DNA of 64,000 bases, taken from positions 1 through 64,000 of the forward strand of contig JAUCBJ010006143.1 of assembly GCA_032718475.1 (NCBI GenBank), given 5' to 3'. The stretch's first letter is position 1. The number at the start of each line of letters is the position of its first letter. Made by a program: the position numbers and the translations under genes. Origin of the DNA: Nemertoderma westbladi (lineage: Eukaryota; Xenacoelomorpha; Nemertodermatida; Nemertodermatidae). Positions 1 through 12,175 of this stretch are shown piece by piece. Under the pieces are notes generated by a model, which ran no database searches, was not told where the DNA came from, and saw only the letters and a list, made by a program, of their open reading frames with translations.

Positions 1-91
1 GGAGTAGAGAGTTTGTTCCAACGGACTCGCGTACTCCACCGTAGGAGTTCCCGTTCCCGAAATAATACGTTATAACACTAAATTAAACTGG

Positions 92-2083
92 ATGCGGGAA
101 AAACCCCACAATAAACAAAGCCCCAGTGTAAAAACTACTGTACAGGATACTGTATTGAATCTAAGTAGTAGACTTATTAGTAAAGTAGAATTATCTGTGC
201 TGTCCCTAGGACTTAATTTTGAACCCAGACTGTGGAAAATGCCAGTAGCCGAGTTTATAGTGTCTATTGAGGATGGCGCTAAACAGTTAGGTGATACGAA
301 AGGAGCGGCGTTCAGACATGAGGCCTTGTCCATTTTACAGAGTCACAAAGATACACCTAGAATAAAAAATTTGTCAAAGGATGAATGGGCCGCGGTCAAA
401 AGTCTTGCGAGTGAATCCTCTATAATCATACGACCAGCAGACAAAGGTAATAAAACTGTAGTCATGGATAGAGATACCTATCATAACAAGATGAGGGAAA
501 TATTAGATGACTCTAGCCAATATTCTTTAATCCATAATAACCCAGTAAGGATGTATGAACGGCGAGTAAATTCTACACTAAGGGATTTAGTTAACTCGGG
601 TAATATGAAACACTCTTTACGTACAAAGTTAGGATCCCATTACTCACAACTACCTTATACTTATGGGAACCCCAAAATCCACAAGACAGAAGTACCGCTT
701 CGAAACATTGTGGCTTTCCAGAACGCCCCTAGCGGTAATATTGCTACATATATAGCTAAAATATTAGCGTTTTATTTACCTCAAGGTGAATCCTATATTA
801 GAAACTCAGCCGAATTGACGGATAAAATTAAATCTATAACGGTAGATAATCGGTTTATACAATGTAGTTTTGATATTGTGAATATGTTTGGCAACATCCC
901 TAGGGATGAAGCTAGAGACGTAGTTATGGATCTAATACTACAGGACTCAGAGTTTAGTGAACGCACAGACATATCTGTAAATACTTTTGGTACTCTATTA
1001 GATTTAGTACTAAACCAAACTGCTTTCCAATACGAAGACCAGTACTTTAAACAGATAAGGGGTTTACCTATGGGTAACCCAGTGTCCCCTGTCATGAGTT
1101 GTATCTTTATGTATAGTTTGGAGCGGAAAGCTAGAGGTATAGGTTTTTTACCAGACTTGTGGTATCGATATGTCGATGACACTTGGACTGTTGTAGATCT
1201 TAACCATGTTGAAGCCCTATTAGACAATTTAAATTTGTTACATCAGGATATTAAATTTACAGTTGAATACCAAAACGTTAAGGGACAGTTACCTTTTTTG
1301 GACGTACTAATTGGTTTAGTTGATGGTAAATTCTCGACTGACGTTTATCAAAAACCTACCCACTCCAACAGGTACTTAAACTTTTCATCCAACCACCACC
1401 CACGGGTGAAACAAAGCGTATGCAGTGCATTATTTTTTAGATCCAATCGTATTTGTTCTACTGTAGATGCACGAAATCGCACTCAAACCAAACTGGCTAA
1501 CACATTAGCTAATAATGGTTATCCTACCAGAATTATTTATAGTACAAAGAGACGTATCAATAGACAATTCGACCAACCTAAACCTGTACCACCCAAGGAC
1601 AAAATTGACATAAGACTTGGCTTACCATATGAGGAAGGCCTCACTGAAAGTTTGGAAAAACTCTGCGCTCTCTATGGGGTGGCAACTTACTTTGTACCGG
1701 GGCGAAAGTTGGCATCCTTTCTGCTAAAAGGTCACAAACCGGTGACTGATCATAGGGGCGTAATATATAGGATCCCTTGCGAATGTGGGCTAACATATAT
1801 AGGTGAAACTAAATACAGTATGGATGTCCGTTTAATGCAACATGACAGTGATGTAAGACACGGTAGATTCAAAGCATCGGATCTAGCAGCTCACCATGTG
1901 GATACTGGTCATGTGCCAAGTTTTGAGTTAGCAGAAGTCATAGGTAGACAAACCCAGTTACGTAGGAGAAAAATCTTAGAAAGTCTTAATATCCGATCAT
2001 TGGGGGACAAAGCTATTAATAAAAGGACATCGGTGGACGTTGACCATTTAAGTGTAGGGGCATTACAAAAATATATGAACTAA
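92..2083 (+). CDS. Penelope-like element reverse transcriptase with C-terminal GIY-YIG endonuclease
   Basis: A 663-residue intact frame encodes the retrotransposon polyprotein that nicks the target and copies the element RNA. Visible RT landmarks are FDIVNMFGNIP (motif A, about residue 260), GLPMGNPVSP (motif B, about 323) and YRYVDDTW (catalytic YVDD, about 357). The N-terminal stretch with IIRPADKGNKTVVMD (about residue 110) is typical of the family. The C-terminal endonuclease shows VIYRIPCECGLTYIGET (about 557-573), the CxC-bearing GIY-YIG signature of Penelope elements. The frame stays open upstream of the ATG to base 8 (TAG at 5-7), so the true start could lie slightly 5'. No frameshift or stop is seen, unlike every other retroelement here, so this copy looks younger. 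The family call is firm; activity is not known. Confidence 0.93.
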   Translation: MREKPHNKQSPSVKTTVQDTVLNLSSRLISKVELSVLSLGLNFEPRLWKMPVAEFIVSIEDGAKQLGDTKGAAFRHEALSILQSHKDTPRIKNLSKDEWAAVKSLASESSIIIRPADKGNKTVVMDRDTYHNKMREILDDSSQYSLIHNNPVRMYERRVNSTLRDLVNSGNMKHSLRTKLGSHYSQLPYTYGNPKIHKTEVPLRNIVAFQNAPSGNIATYIAKILAFYLPQGESYIRNSAELTDKIKSITVDNRFIQCSFDIVNMFGNIPRDEARDVVMDLILQDSEFSERTDISVNTFGTLLDLVLNQTAFQYEDQYFKQIRGLPMGNPVSPVMSCIFMYSLERKARGIGFLPDLWYRYVDDTWTVVDLNHVEALLDNLNLLHQDIKFTVEYQNVKGQLPFLDVLIGLVDGKFSTDVYQKPTHSNRYLNFSSNHHPRVKQSVCSALFFRSNRICSTVDARNRTQTKLANTLANNGYPTRIIYSTKRRINRQFDQPKPVPPKDKIDIRLGLPYEEGLTESLEKLCALYGVATYFVPGRKLASFLLKGHKPVTDHRGVIYRIPCECGLTYIGETKYSMDVRLMQHDSDVRHGRFKASDLAAHHVDTGHVPSFELAEVIGRQTQLRRRKILESLNIRSLGDKAINKRTSVDVDHLSVGALQKYMN

Positions 2084-2574
2084 TATTTTGTAGTACATTG
2101 TGTGTATGTGTGGGTGAATGTGTATTTTTTCTTTCTGTGATTGTGCCAATTGTTTGTAATATATTGTATGTTTAGTACTGTAGTTGTGGTCTCATGTAGT
2201 GTTTTTTATATTATACTGCTTTTGTGCTATAATATCCGTTAAGTTACTGTATGGTGGTTATTTGTCTTGTCAGTCAGTGCATTGGTTATTTTCAGTATTT
2301 TGCAGTATTACAACTTAGGTTAGTACTGGGTTAGGTATTATTATACAGTTTTGATTTTAGGTACCTTACTGTGACTATAGTTAGGCCAGTTTGCAGGACT
2401 GTGTTATTATTCCATTATTATTATTATGCGATTAGGATTACATACATATCTCACTTTCAATATATCTATCTTCTATTAGTTAGTTCTGTTTTGTTATTGA
2501 CAATGAATTATAATATTAATTGGAAATATATTTACGATATCGCTGTATTGCTCCGTTTTCTTTAATATTATTAA
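2084..2574. other. Non-coding 3' flank of the Penelope-like element
   Basis: AT- and GT-rich sequence (GTGTGTATGTG-like around 2100) between the RT stop and the start of the long repeat at 2575. A 64-codon open stretch at 2371-2565 has low-complexity composition and no recognisable motif, so I do not call it a gene. No terminal Penelope repeat can be delimited by eye. Confidence 0.5.
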
Positions 2575-4135
2575 TGGAACCTATAGAATTATCTAGATTT
2601 GTCTAGATTATTGGCAGCACTAATTCACTATGTAAAGGTGCGTTTGTGCGATTAGTTACACATTACATCAATATATTTCACATTATTTGTATTTATTTCG
2701 TAATTTGTTCATTATTTGTAATAAAGTTAGAATTATTGTTACATCTGTTTTAACATGATTCACCACGGTGAACCCAACTGAGGGACAGATGGCAGGCTAA
2801 GCAGCGGGCCGCAGCAGTGAACGGGAACATCGGCGGAATGTAGAAAGGAGTCCACCCACAATATAGATTAATAGTTCTTCGCCCATCGCCTGAAAGGTTA
2901 GACAGCGTTTGATGCCTTGCTACCTAAGTGTAAGACCTGAGATCAAAGGTAGACGTAGTGACACGCTGTGCGCCAAAATTTAAAATTAGTAACTGTACTG
3001 TTTTGATTCTGACAGAACCCGCGGTACCCCTTCACATTCTTACAGGAGGAGAGTAGAGAGTGAGAGAGAGAATAGATACAAGTACACAAATAGGACGCAG
3101 GCACACCAATACGGGGCATGTACATTGGTAGGGTACACCAAAACTGTACGCCTAACTTATTTGCCGTGTATAGGTGCGCTTGTGGCTTGTTTTGTAGTAC
3201 AACAGTGTCCATTGCTTGTATTGGAGTCTGTAGGCCAAGATAAGGTTACTGTGTCTTGTCTGAATCAAGATTGTACCATTCAGGCGGTCGGGCAGTTTAT
3301 TGTGCTAGGCGCATTACAAATAGGGCTATTTGGGATACTAACACCTACCGTGTCCTCGCCGACATCCTGATAAGAAGTTGCCACGCCCACCTAGGCAACC
3401 AAAATTCTAGATAGGAGACCAGGCTAGCTATCGTAACTGTACGCCTACTGTAGTAAACTAACACATTTCTTCTTCGTATCAGGGACCTGGTAGATTTAAA
3501 TTGCCGAATTCCGGGCGTAGTTACCAACTTTATGCCTGAATTTGAGTCCTGGAAATACACAAAAGGGGAAGGAGCCTTATCATCTGTGAGTATTAGACCT
3601 ACAGACCGCAAAATTAGAATATTTGTAAAATGCACACCGGACCCAGTAAATTATATAATATGAAGGGATACAAAACTAAAATTCGATTATAAAATTCAAC
3701 ACACACACGCGTTTAGGAATTATTTACACCTCGAAATATATAAAATAATTTGTCCACGCCGCAGTTCGTCCGCTAGTTAGATATTTAGCTAGCAACCCCC
3801 ACCCCATATAAATCACACCGCGGCAAAGTATACGAACACCTTTAGTCCGTCAGCAAGTCAGCACGATTGTTAGGATTCGCTGCGCAGGATTTTGTATTAT
3901 CGAAGTTTGTCCGTTTGTAGACTGTTTTCTGCCTCACCAGTTAACGAGGCCGATACTGCAATAGATTTGCTTACTTAGAGTTTACTGTTTTGGTGAGAAG
4001 GTTGGATTTATGTTTTGTGATTCACAGACTTTACAGTAGGATATTGCAGGATTCACACATAGTAGAGATGTGATTTCGGAATCAATGAACAGTAGGAATA
4101 TGTTTCTAGATCTGGTCGATCAAACAGTAGGAATG
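2575..4135 (+). repeat. Left long direct repeat, candidate 5' LTR of the BEL/Pao-like element
   Basis: Starts TGGAACCTATAG. It matches 19100-19780 over its first ~670 bases and 44117-44832 over the remainder, in the same orientation. The two right-hand pieces are one repeat split by the Polinton. The match ends near 4110-4135 only because the right copy is truncated by another element, so the real repeat may extend towards 4950. It contains AATAAA near 2720 and a TATA box at 3807. About 188 bases (near 3510-3697) are missing from the right copy. The LTR interpretation rests on its flanking a gag-pol region; no clear polypurine tract precedes the right copy, so another large direct repeat cannot be excluded. 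Confidence 0.6.
3807..3813 (+). promoter_or_regulatory. TATA box inside the candidate LTR
   Basis: TATAAAT preceded by a C-rich stretch (CAACCCCCACCCCA), with the same arrangement in the right copy at 44507-44513. It is a plausible LTR core promoter driving transcription towards gag. This is inferred from sequence only. Confidence 0.4.
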
Positions 4136-5005
4136 TGATTATTTTTAACATATTCCAGAATGTGTTATTTTTAACACAGAATGTGTTCTACTGAATTATA
4201 AGTTCAGTAGGACTAAAATTATTTGAAAATTTTGTATTTTGAGGTAAAAATTTGTATTTGATTAGCTAAGTGCTAATTTTTGAATAAAATTCATATTTGA
4301 ACCGTGTGTAAAATATTTTGGAATTAAATACCGGTGTTTAAAAGGGTTTAAATACCATATTGTACCGGTACAAAATTTTCGTAAAGTAAAACCAAACTCT
4401 TGTTTTTCAGCTCATTTCTAGACTGTAATGAGAGCAAGACCGTGTTTAGCAAGTTTGGGAGATTGATAACTCAACAATTTTTGTTGGGGAAAATCGCACT
4501 TCGTCCGCAACGCTGGAAACAGAAAGGTTCACGTCCGGTTTGTATCTGGGAATCTGTTTTTCTGGAGAATTTTGGAGGTGGTAATTTCGAAAAGTTGCAT
4601 TAGTCAGTTAGGCATTACCGTATTAGTTAAAATTATTGTGGGTTCCACTTTCTCAAGTATTTGCTTTCTGTACGATTTCTTCGTTTATTGCTGAATTAGT
4701 CCGTGTTATTTGTGTTTGATTTACAATTTGATAACATATATCGTTATCCGATTTATTTGTTATAAAGTTGGCCGATAGGCTAATTTTATTATATACTTAT
4801 ACCGTGACATTTATTTGCTGTAAAATTGGCTGGTAGGCTAATTTTATCCATTTGCTATAAAATCGGCCGGTAGGCTAATTTTATATGTTTGAATTATAAT
4901 TAGTACCGTTTTATATATAAATACTGTAAGTTTGATACTTGACACTCACATACAACTACCGAACTTAGCGACAAACAGGACTATACGAAAAATACACCTA
5001 CCGAC
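4136..5005 (+). other. Leader region between candidate LTR and gag, with 39-bp tandem repeat
   Basis: No supported gene. Three imperfect ~39-bp units lie at about 4751-4789, 4809-4847 and 4848-4884, each ending in TAGGCTAATTTTAT. A 67-codon open stretch at 4400-4603 has no recognisable motif. No convincing tRNA primer-binding site was found by eye. Confidence 0.5.
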
Positions 5006-5350
5006 TATGACTCATGTGACTCGGATAAGTCAGTAGCGGAAGAACCACAAGGGAAGACTCGCGAGCCTACCGAACCAACACCGTGTGCGTCACCAGTACA
5101 TCCAACGGGAGTACCGGATGCCTTAGTACGAGGCGACGGCAGGACCGGGGATTTTCTAACTGTTCCGCAGCCTAGATACAGGGAAACAGATATGCTTAGT
5201 TCAGTAGGAAGCCAAGAGAGCATTGTTAGAAGCGTCGGAGGATACATGGCGCATATTACCAGGAGTATTGGAGAAGGCCAACGCATATTAAACGAGTTGA
5301 CCGCTCCGATGTCCCAGTTCGAGTTTTACACCTTACAGGTTAGAGTACAA

Positions 5351-5393
5351 AGGTACATAAGGTACATAAGGTACATTAGGTACATAAGTCCGT
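5351..5393 (+). repeat. Short tandem repeat of GGTACATAAG inside gag
   Basis: About four units of a 10-base sequence (one with ATTAG). The gag reading frame differs on the two sides, so slippage here probably caused the frameshift. Confidence 0.75.
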
Positions 5394-6838
5394 AAGTAAC
5401 CTTATCAGTCTACAAGATCTAGCTAGACAAAGACAGGACGCGGACACTCAGTTTAAGATCCTTGAGAAATTAATGATCGCTAGGGAGAAACTAATTTAGT
5501 TTAAGACGGCCGTTAGACTGATACAACAGGAACAAGCGGACCAGTTGCTAGGTGAGTCAGTTTCCGACGAATTATTGCAGCTCGAGGAAGAACAAGAACT
5601 GTATAGACTGGATGGACAACTGAAATATCTGACGGATCAGTTACATATGTGCGGCGAAGATGTTGGAGATTTGGAAACCGTGCCGGAGGCTACGAGGGAA
5701 GCTTCACCCGTACAGACAGAATGGCACCGGGAATACTGGATCAATCACTGGTAAGTATTCGCAACGAAATTGGCAAGGTGAGTATAATAACGTCAGAAAT
5801 TTCTCGACAGCAGCAACAGTTTTACAGAAAATGACAAGAGATTGAGGAACAAACTCAATTGCTGACAGTACAAGCAGCTGTAGAGGAGGAGAAACTAAGG
5901 GTAGCAAATGTTGCGAGAATCTCTCATCTACAAGAAGCAGCCGAATTAGAAGCAGCTGAGATGGAAAGGTTAGAGTTGGAAATAGCACAACAAACAGCGA
6001 CAGCTGAGTTAGCGCAACGAACGACAGCAGCCGAATTGGAGTGACAAGCAGCAGAAGCTGAATTGGAGCGACAAGCGGCAGCAGCCGAATTGGAGTGGCA
6101 AGCAGCAGCAGCTGAGTTGAAGCGACAAGTGGCAGCAGCTGAGTTGGAAGAACAAAGGTTAGTTTCAGAAGCAAGGGCTGAAATGAAAAAACGACAAATA
6201 AAGGCCCAATCAGCTATACGACTAGTGGAGTTCGAGGCGCAACAACAACAAACGGAACAACGTGAAAAGGAAGTTAAGCTTCATTTCGAACTCGAAAGGA
6301 AGGCGAGAGAGTTAGCCAACACCAAGGAGGATCTGGATCTTAAAGCCCGCAATCGATCGATCTCGAGATGGACACGATCTAGACAGGATAGAGGTAAGGC
6401 ATCGCCAAATTCAGGAACGAATAAAGGAAGGAAGTGTGGGAGCACCTGAGCGAGGACGGGAATTGGTTAAGGAATTATGCCAACGATTTCCTCAAGTAAC
6501 TCCTATGTTTGCACCAATTACGTCTAAAAAACCTGTTTCGATTGCGGCTAGTAGCAATATATCTCCTATCCACGATGCGACGGAACACAGGTTTGTTATA
6601 CCGGACAAGTTTATACCGCCGAGAGCAACGTCATTGCCTATCACGAAAGTCAAGGTAAGTAATCCGCCAATTACGGACCGTAGTAGTTATTAGCCGGACC
6701 TACATTACTGACGACTAAACAGGTGAGTCAACCTTTGACACCCAAACCTGTCACACACTATGCCAACCCAACTGTGTTTAGACCTACGAGGCCTTTAGAT
6801 TCAAACGCCATTCTGCGACCACACATTCAGTTTACATC

Positions 6839-7064
6839 GCAATCTACGACTTCGAGGAAGACTTGTGAGCCTACCGAACAGCAGAGACCAGTAGACACGC
6901 GACCACTCAACCAGTTTACATAGCAATCTACGACTTTGAGGAAGACTTGTGAGCCTACCGAACAGCGGGGACCAGTAGACACGCAACCACTCAACCAGTT
7001 TACATCGCAATCTACAACTTTGAGGAAGACTTGCGAGCCTACTGAACAGCGGAGACCAGTAGAC
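6839..7064 (+). repeat. 84-bp tandem repeat in gag (RKTCEPTEQ units)
   Basis: Two full and one partial 84-base units starting at about 6839, 6923 and 7007. Each encodes a Pro/Thr-rich segment with RKTCEPTEQ and carries one copy of the element-wide motif GGAAGACTYGYGAGCCTAC. The unit length is a multiple of three, so the frame is kept; one unit has a TAG in place of TCG (near 6920). Confidence 0.85.
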
Positions 7065-8739
7065 GATGTTTCAAAACGAAGTGTTAGAATTCGGACAACA
7101 CAACGGACGCAAGCACGTCGGCCACCGTATCCAGGTGATAGTAGCACTTCCAGCGAATCGGATTACCCGGAACGCGAGGTGTTTAGAACAGGAGCGGCCG
7201 ATGAATGCAAATGTGAGCATTCAACAAATTCCTTTATAAATGGTCCTCCACAAAATACACCAACACAGAAAGCGTTACAACCAACAGACACGATCAGTAC
7301 TCAACAATTCGCCGATCTAATGCGACCAGTTGTTAACAAGTTGGCCCAGATTGAGGAATGTTTGGAGGAAGCTCAAACCAATAGTTCGAGAGTAAGTATG
7401 GAATTCGAACACACCAGACACCCGAAGAATCCGCAAAGGACGGTACCCTCAGGAAATACTTCGTATCTTCGGAGAATATTAATAATAATATTAATACTTC
7501 GGAGAATATTAATTCGATTACCACACAAGGACGCGAAACTTTGAATGTAGCTGAAGAGATAGCTAAATTCGCAGCCAGAAAAGGGCTACCAGAGCAGCAA
7601 CCACCAAAGTTCTCCGGTAATTCTCAACATTGGCACACATTTGTGGACTATATTGAATCTCAAATTGCAGCCTGCGCTTTTACATCGAGAGAGAAGTTTA
7701 ATTATCTGCTTCAAAAACTGACGGGAGAACCAAAATGTCTAGCAGAGACCTTTGTTGGTGTACCAGACGCCTTTGAGTTGGCTTATGATCGCTTAACTTT
7801 GATTTACAGTGGCACAGTAAGCATGGCCAAGTCGGTAATGGAAGAACTCTGTAAAGGGGGAGCCATTACAAAACCTGTGGACTTACTGAAGTTAGCCGAC
7901 GAAATCAAGAACGCCATTTCTTCTTTACGATCAATCGGACAACTAGATTACGCAAACACTCCTACAGTCCTATTGAAAATAATTAGAAGATTACACCATC
8001 GACTTCGTAGGGAGTGGAGAAAGATCGAATACCAGCGAGAAGAGACTGGTGGGTTTTTAAAGTTAGAAGACGTTTACCTATTAATATCCAGGGAAGCAGT
8101 GGTCGAAACTCGGTCAAACTATACCGACCAACATATAGTAGCCGAGGGGATAACATTGCCATCTTCTAACCAACAGAAACCACAGACGACATCCACAAGG
8201 ACGGTCACTTACGCCACACTGACAGACACTCAACAATTTTCCGACGGTTATAAAGTGTCCGCACCAATATCGGATCAAACAGAGCAGACAGCAACTAACT
8301 GCCGACTTCAGCGGTTGTCAATACTGCGAAAGAATAGGTAAGCGGCATACTAGTCATAAATTGAGAGGATGTAGACTATTTTGTGAGTTAAACTCTGAAG
8401 AACGACGGCTACAAATACGGCCATTAGATTCTTGATGGAGGTGTACACAACATGGACATGTCCGTAAAGATTGTCCAAATATACACACCTGTCCTTCTTG
8501 TGGACGCAACCATGACGCTTTGCTCCACACAGATAGTCATACACCGACGAAACGCTTCACCAGGGAACACCCAGAAGCAGCCGCAAAATGTAATGCTGCA
8601 TACAAAACACGAGAATCAAAATCAACACCAACATTTGTGACACATATTTGGGATTGTTTTCCAGAACAATCCGGGTCTTCGGATAAAGAGTCGGAAGACA
8701 ACCACGCATATACTGGAGACGAACAACCATCGATTGCAC

Positions 8740-9620
8740 TTCTGACGCCTGATCAACTGAAAGGATTCAGTGTAATTCCTGTTAAGATTACAGGCACCAA
8801 GGGAAGCAAACGTATTTACGCCATTCTAGACTCAGCCTCATCTCACAGCTACGTGGATGAGAAGGTAGCTGATGTGGTAACGGACTTTCGACAAGGTAAG
8901 AATGTCAGATATACTGTAAGTAGTATGCATGGACAACATGCGATTCCAGTGACAAGAGTTAAGTTGAACTTAGACACCCTTCTCTCAAAATCGCAACATA
9001 GCGAAAAGGAGAGGTCTTTGCTTTCTTTTAGGGATTTAACCTTTGCGGCCACAAAGGACTTTAGTAACCTACTGGGTCCAGTGCCAGAACAATCCTTGGA
9101 GGACCGTAAGCATTTTAGACACCTTGGTGTACCAGAATGTCCTGTTAATTACAGATCAGTAGCGATGTTGATCGGGACAGACCAATTCAACTTGTATCAA
9201 GTGTGGGAAACCAGACCATTGGTAGTAGTAGCAGGAAACGCTTATGCCTGTAGAACTCCGATAGGTTGGTATACTCGAGCGCCTGTGCGCACACTAGATA
9301 TAAGTGACGAGGAAGATGATGTACAAAGTACATGTAGTTTATTAACTACAACTTTGTCTCATTCTTTTTCAAATGGAAGAGACTATACTACGCGACAGTC
9401 AATGAGACACGACAATGTTACAGGTACGACTTGCGTTACGAATACACTAAGTCATGAAGAGCAAAAACAAATCCACAAGGTTAGTTTGGAAATTGGAAAA
9501 GAGACGCGTCAGGCAGAGTTTCCATCAACGACAGATGATAACACCAGAAGGCTTGCGAGTCTACCTGATCCAATAATGTTACAAACACCCGTTGATGTCG
9601 ACGCACTAAGAAATTATTGA
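8740..9620 (+). pseudogene. pol: BEL/Pao-like pol: aspartic protease and linker
   Basis: Follows the gag zinc knuckles in the same frame (open from 8520). The protease core reads RIYAILDSASSHSYVDEK at about 8812-8865, with D-S-A in place of the usual D-S/T-G, followed by LLIGTDQFNLYQVWETRP and the CRTPIGWYTRAP segment typical of the BEL/Pao protease-RT junction. It would cut the Gag-Pol precursor. The frame is closed by TGA at 9618-9620, exactly in the LRNY-x-VEQ motif where BEL elements usually carry a Trp, so this stop is a point mutation rather than a natural end. Confidence 0.82.
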
Positions 9621-10869
9621 GTGGAACAAGCTGATTTGGACAAAGAATTAACAGAGAAGACTATCAGATGGTTGGAACAAGATACCGCCGAACCTGGTAG
9701 TTACGAACCATGTATGTCGGAACAAGAAAAACAATCTTTAAAGATCATGGAGGATACTATCCGCCAGACGAAAGATGGACATTATGATGGATGATGGAAG
9801 ATGGATGTTATGGTGTAACCAACGACCGAAACTTATAAATAACTATCCACTAGCCTTAAAGCGTTTAAACTCAATACGCCAACGTTTATTAAAGGACGAG
9901 AAAGCCCATTTACATTATAATACTCAAATGGAGACGTATTTGACAAAAGGGTACGCTATCAGAATGACAAACCCGGAGATTGTGACAGATCAGACATACT
10001 ACTTGCCACATCACTATGTGACAACCCAGAAAAGGTACGTGTAGTTAATGACTGCGCGGCTCTTTTTGAGGAAATGTCTCTCAATAGTGAGTTGATGGAT
10101 GGACCAAACATGAATAATTATCTCATAATGAATAATTATGCGCTTTCGCCAACGTCAAGTAGCATTTACTTGCGACGTGGAAGCAATGTTTCACCAGGTG
10201 CGAGCGTTAGAGCGAGACAGAGACAGTTTGAGGTTCCTCTGGTACCCGGATGGAGATTTAAGTCAACCACCGTCAATTTACCAAATGCAAGTTCGCGTAT
10301 TCGGTGCCAGAGATAGCCCAAATTGTACCATGTACGCCCTAAAACAAACCGCTAGGGATCAGAAACACAAATATGACCCAGAGATAATTCAAATTGTAGA
10401 AAGAGACTTTTATGTTGATGATGGATTACAGAGTTGTGACACAGTAGAACGTGCTATAACAGTAGCATATCAATTACGGGACTGTCTAGCAGCTGGAGGT
10501 TTTAACCTAACCAAGTTCGCTTCAAACAGCACCGATTTGGTGAATTTGTTCGAAACGACTGAGCGTGGGGGTGGTGACATAGATCTAGAATTTGAACCAT
10601 TACCGACGACCAAGGTGTTGGGATTATTTTGGGACCCCAACACAGACAACTTTAAAGTAAAACTGACATTGGATGATCAAGGAGGTTCTCTGACCAAGAG
10701 ATCCTGCGTATCAAAGTTGAGTCGATTGTTTGATTCATTAGGTTTTATCAGCCCAATAATACTGCAAGCCAGAATATATATGCGCAGTATATGGAATGAT
10801 GGGACGAACCAATCTCATCTGAACAAGTACACTTATGGAAAACTTGGGAGGCGCAATTGTCTTCACTAG
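9621..10869 (+). pseudogene. pol: BEL/Pao-like pol: reverse transcriptase
   Basis: Copies element RNA into DNA. The N-terminal linker has NNYPLALKRLNSIRQRLL and YYLPHHYV, both BEL/Pao-type. The catalytic core is at 10138-10869: FTCDVEAMFHQV (motif A), VFGARDSP (motif B) and DFYVDDGLQ (motif C, YVDD). SKLSRLFDSLGFISPI marks the thumb/connection. Stops and frame changes occur near 9790-9840, at 10040 and at a short duplication of AATAATTAT around 10110-10140. The catalytic triad itself is intact. No function is expected from this copy. Confidence 0.85.
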
Positions 10870-11440
10870 AAGATTATTCCATACCCCGGGTATATTTTCC
10901 ATTACAATCGACATTTCCTGACAATTTAGAATTACATTGTTTCTCTGACGCCAGTGACAACGGCTTTGGAGTGACAGCGTATCTGCGTAGACAAGTAGAT
11001 TCAGACGAGTTTGATGTATCGCTCATTACTTCTAAGGCTAAAACCATGCCTACTAAGTATATGACGACACCACACGCTGAGCTACAAGCAGCAACCTTGT
11101 CAACTACCATTGTAAACCTTATCCAGACTGAACTATAATCAAGTTTACAGATATTTTATTGGACTGACGCGACGTTAGTTTTGTTTTATATAAACAACAA
11201 CACACTTGAATTTAAGACATTTTTAGCTAACCCTCTTGCGGAAATTTTAGACTGTTCAATAAAGGAAGATTGGCGACATTGTCCCGGACCACAAAATCCA
11301 GCTGATATTGCGTCACGAGGAATGATGCCCGAGGAGTTCTGTAAACCGGCGAACAAGAAATTTTGCCAACATGGACCACAATTCTTGCAAAGATCATCAC
11401 AACATTGGCCGCCATTATACGTTAATAAGTCTAACACTAT
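10857..11440 (+). pseudogene. pol: BEL/Pao-like pol: RNase H
   Basis: Degrades the RNA strand of the RNA-DNA hybrid. Visible catalytic blocks are LHCFSDASDNGFG (first Asp), PHAELQAA (Glu) and FYWTDATLVLFYI (later Asp), followed by the conserved BEL run NPADIASRGM. TAA at 11136-11138 interrupts the domain between the second and third blocks. The frame also changes relative to the RT near 10860. Confidence 0.8.
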
Positions 11441-12175
11441 CCCTAAGGATGCTGAAATTAAAAAACCAAAGAAAGGGAAAGCAAAGAAAAGGACGACGGC
11501 AAAACTTAAGAAGAAACCAAAGGCAAAAAGGAAAAATATAACTTATAAAGTTAAAAATGGAAGACTTGCGAGCCTTTCTTCACCAGACGTATCGCCAGAC
11601 GGTCAACCAGACACGTTACTAGACGGTCAACCAGACACGTTACTAGACGGTCAACCTGACACGTTACCAGATGATCAACCAGACATGTTACCAAATGATC
11701 AACCAGACATTTCGCCAGATATGTGACCAGACATTCATAACACATTGATACATAGTAAAACCGCAGTTTCTTTTTTGGAGCGGCCTTCTATTGACAAACT
11801 ACCAAATTTGACACTCTTGAGTAACCATAAGTACAGTGAAACCTCATGTATTACAGATGTGGGTAGTACCTATACAAATGTAAATACAGGTGTTACTTTG
11901 CGCTCAAGAGACATACCAACCTTACAACCTACGGTGGGACCTGGGATAAATATCGGCAGAAAAATAAATTTACCAAAACCCAGTGATCCTATAGAATTTA
12001 AACTACCATTAAGGATCGACTTACAAAGTATCGACAATCAAGGTAAGAAGACGAAGAAGGACAAAATACTTATAGACCCGGACGGATCAACAGTCAATAA
12101 GGGAATACCTACCGGCGGACCCGTGGGCCCATCTAATAAAACGAGACCTTCTAGACTAATCACTGACTTACCTGA
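11441..12175 (+). other. Lys-rich and DGQPD-repeat spacer between RNase H and integrase
   Basis: An open but non-conserved stretch. It begins with a very basic segment (KKPKKGKAKKRTT, 11460-11540), then five to six 24-base repeats encoding D-G-Q-P-D-T-L-L/P (11585-11725), then a Pro/Asp/Lys-rich stretch with no family match. Usual BEL polyproteins run more directly from RNase H to integrase, so this looks like a lineage-specific insertion that kept the reading frame. It contains one copy of the element-wide 19-nt motif at 11559. Confidence 0.6.

Larger units (their letters stand above)
5006..8556 (+). pseudogene. gag: BEL/Pao-like gag, decayed
   Basis: Structural protein of the LTR element, readable through several breaks. 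The N-terminal part is rich in charged and coiled-coil sequence: around 5860-6340 the frame is a long Glu/Ala/Arg/Gln helix with repeating AELE-x-QAA units. A Pro/Thr-rich stretch with three 84-base repeats follows, then a capsid-like segment (7541-8300) containing PPKFSGNSQHWHTFVDY, typical of BEL gag. The C-terminus carries cysteine/histidine knuckles (QYCERIG near 8310, then CTQHGHVRKDC and CPSCGRNH near 8440-8510). Breaks include a frameshift at the GTACATAAG repeat (5352-5393), TAG near 5497, and TGA at 5832, 6042 and 8433. The TGA at 6042 replaces CGA or TGG found at the same place in neighbouring repeat units. Start codon not determined. Confidence 0.8.

Noticed and set aside
2371-2565. 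64-codon open stretch after the Penelope-like RT
   Set aside because: AT-rich, Tyr/Leu/Ile-only composition and no motif.
3125-3370. Open stretches on both strands inside the candidate LTR
   Set aside because: They lie in a repeat with promoter and poly(A)-type signals, are not conserved as protein between the two repeat copies, and have no motif.
4400-4603. 67-codon open stretch in the BEL leader
   Set aside because: No family features; upstream stops and repeats suggest untranslated leader.
5341-5395. CRISPR-like or regulatory array of GTACATAAG
   Set aside because: A simple 10-base tandem repeat in a retrotransposon gag, with no spacers.
11551-11745. Open stretch on the - strand with Leu/Val/Asp repeats
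   Set aside because: It is the mirror of the DGQPD repeat array in the coding strand.
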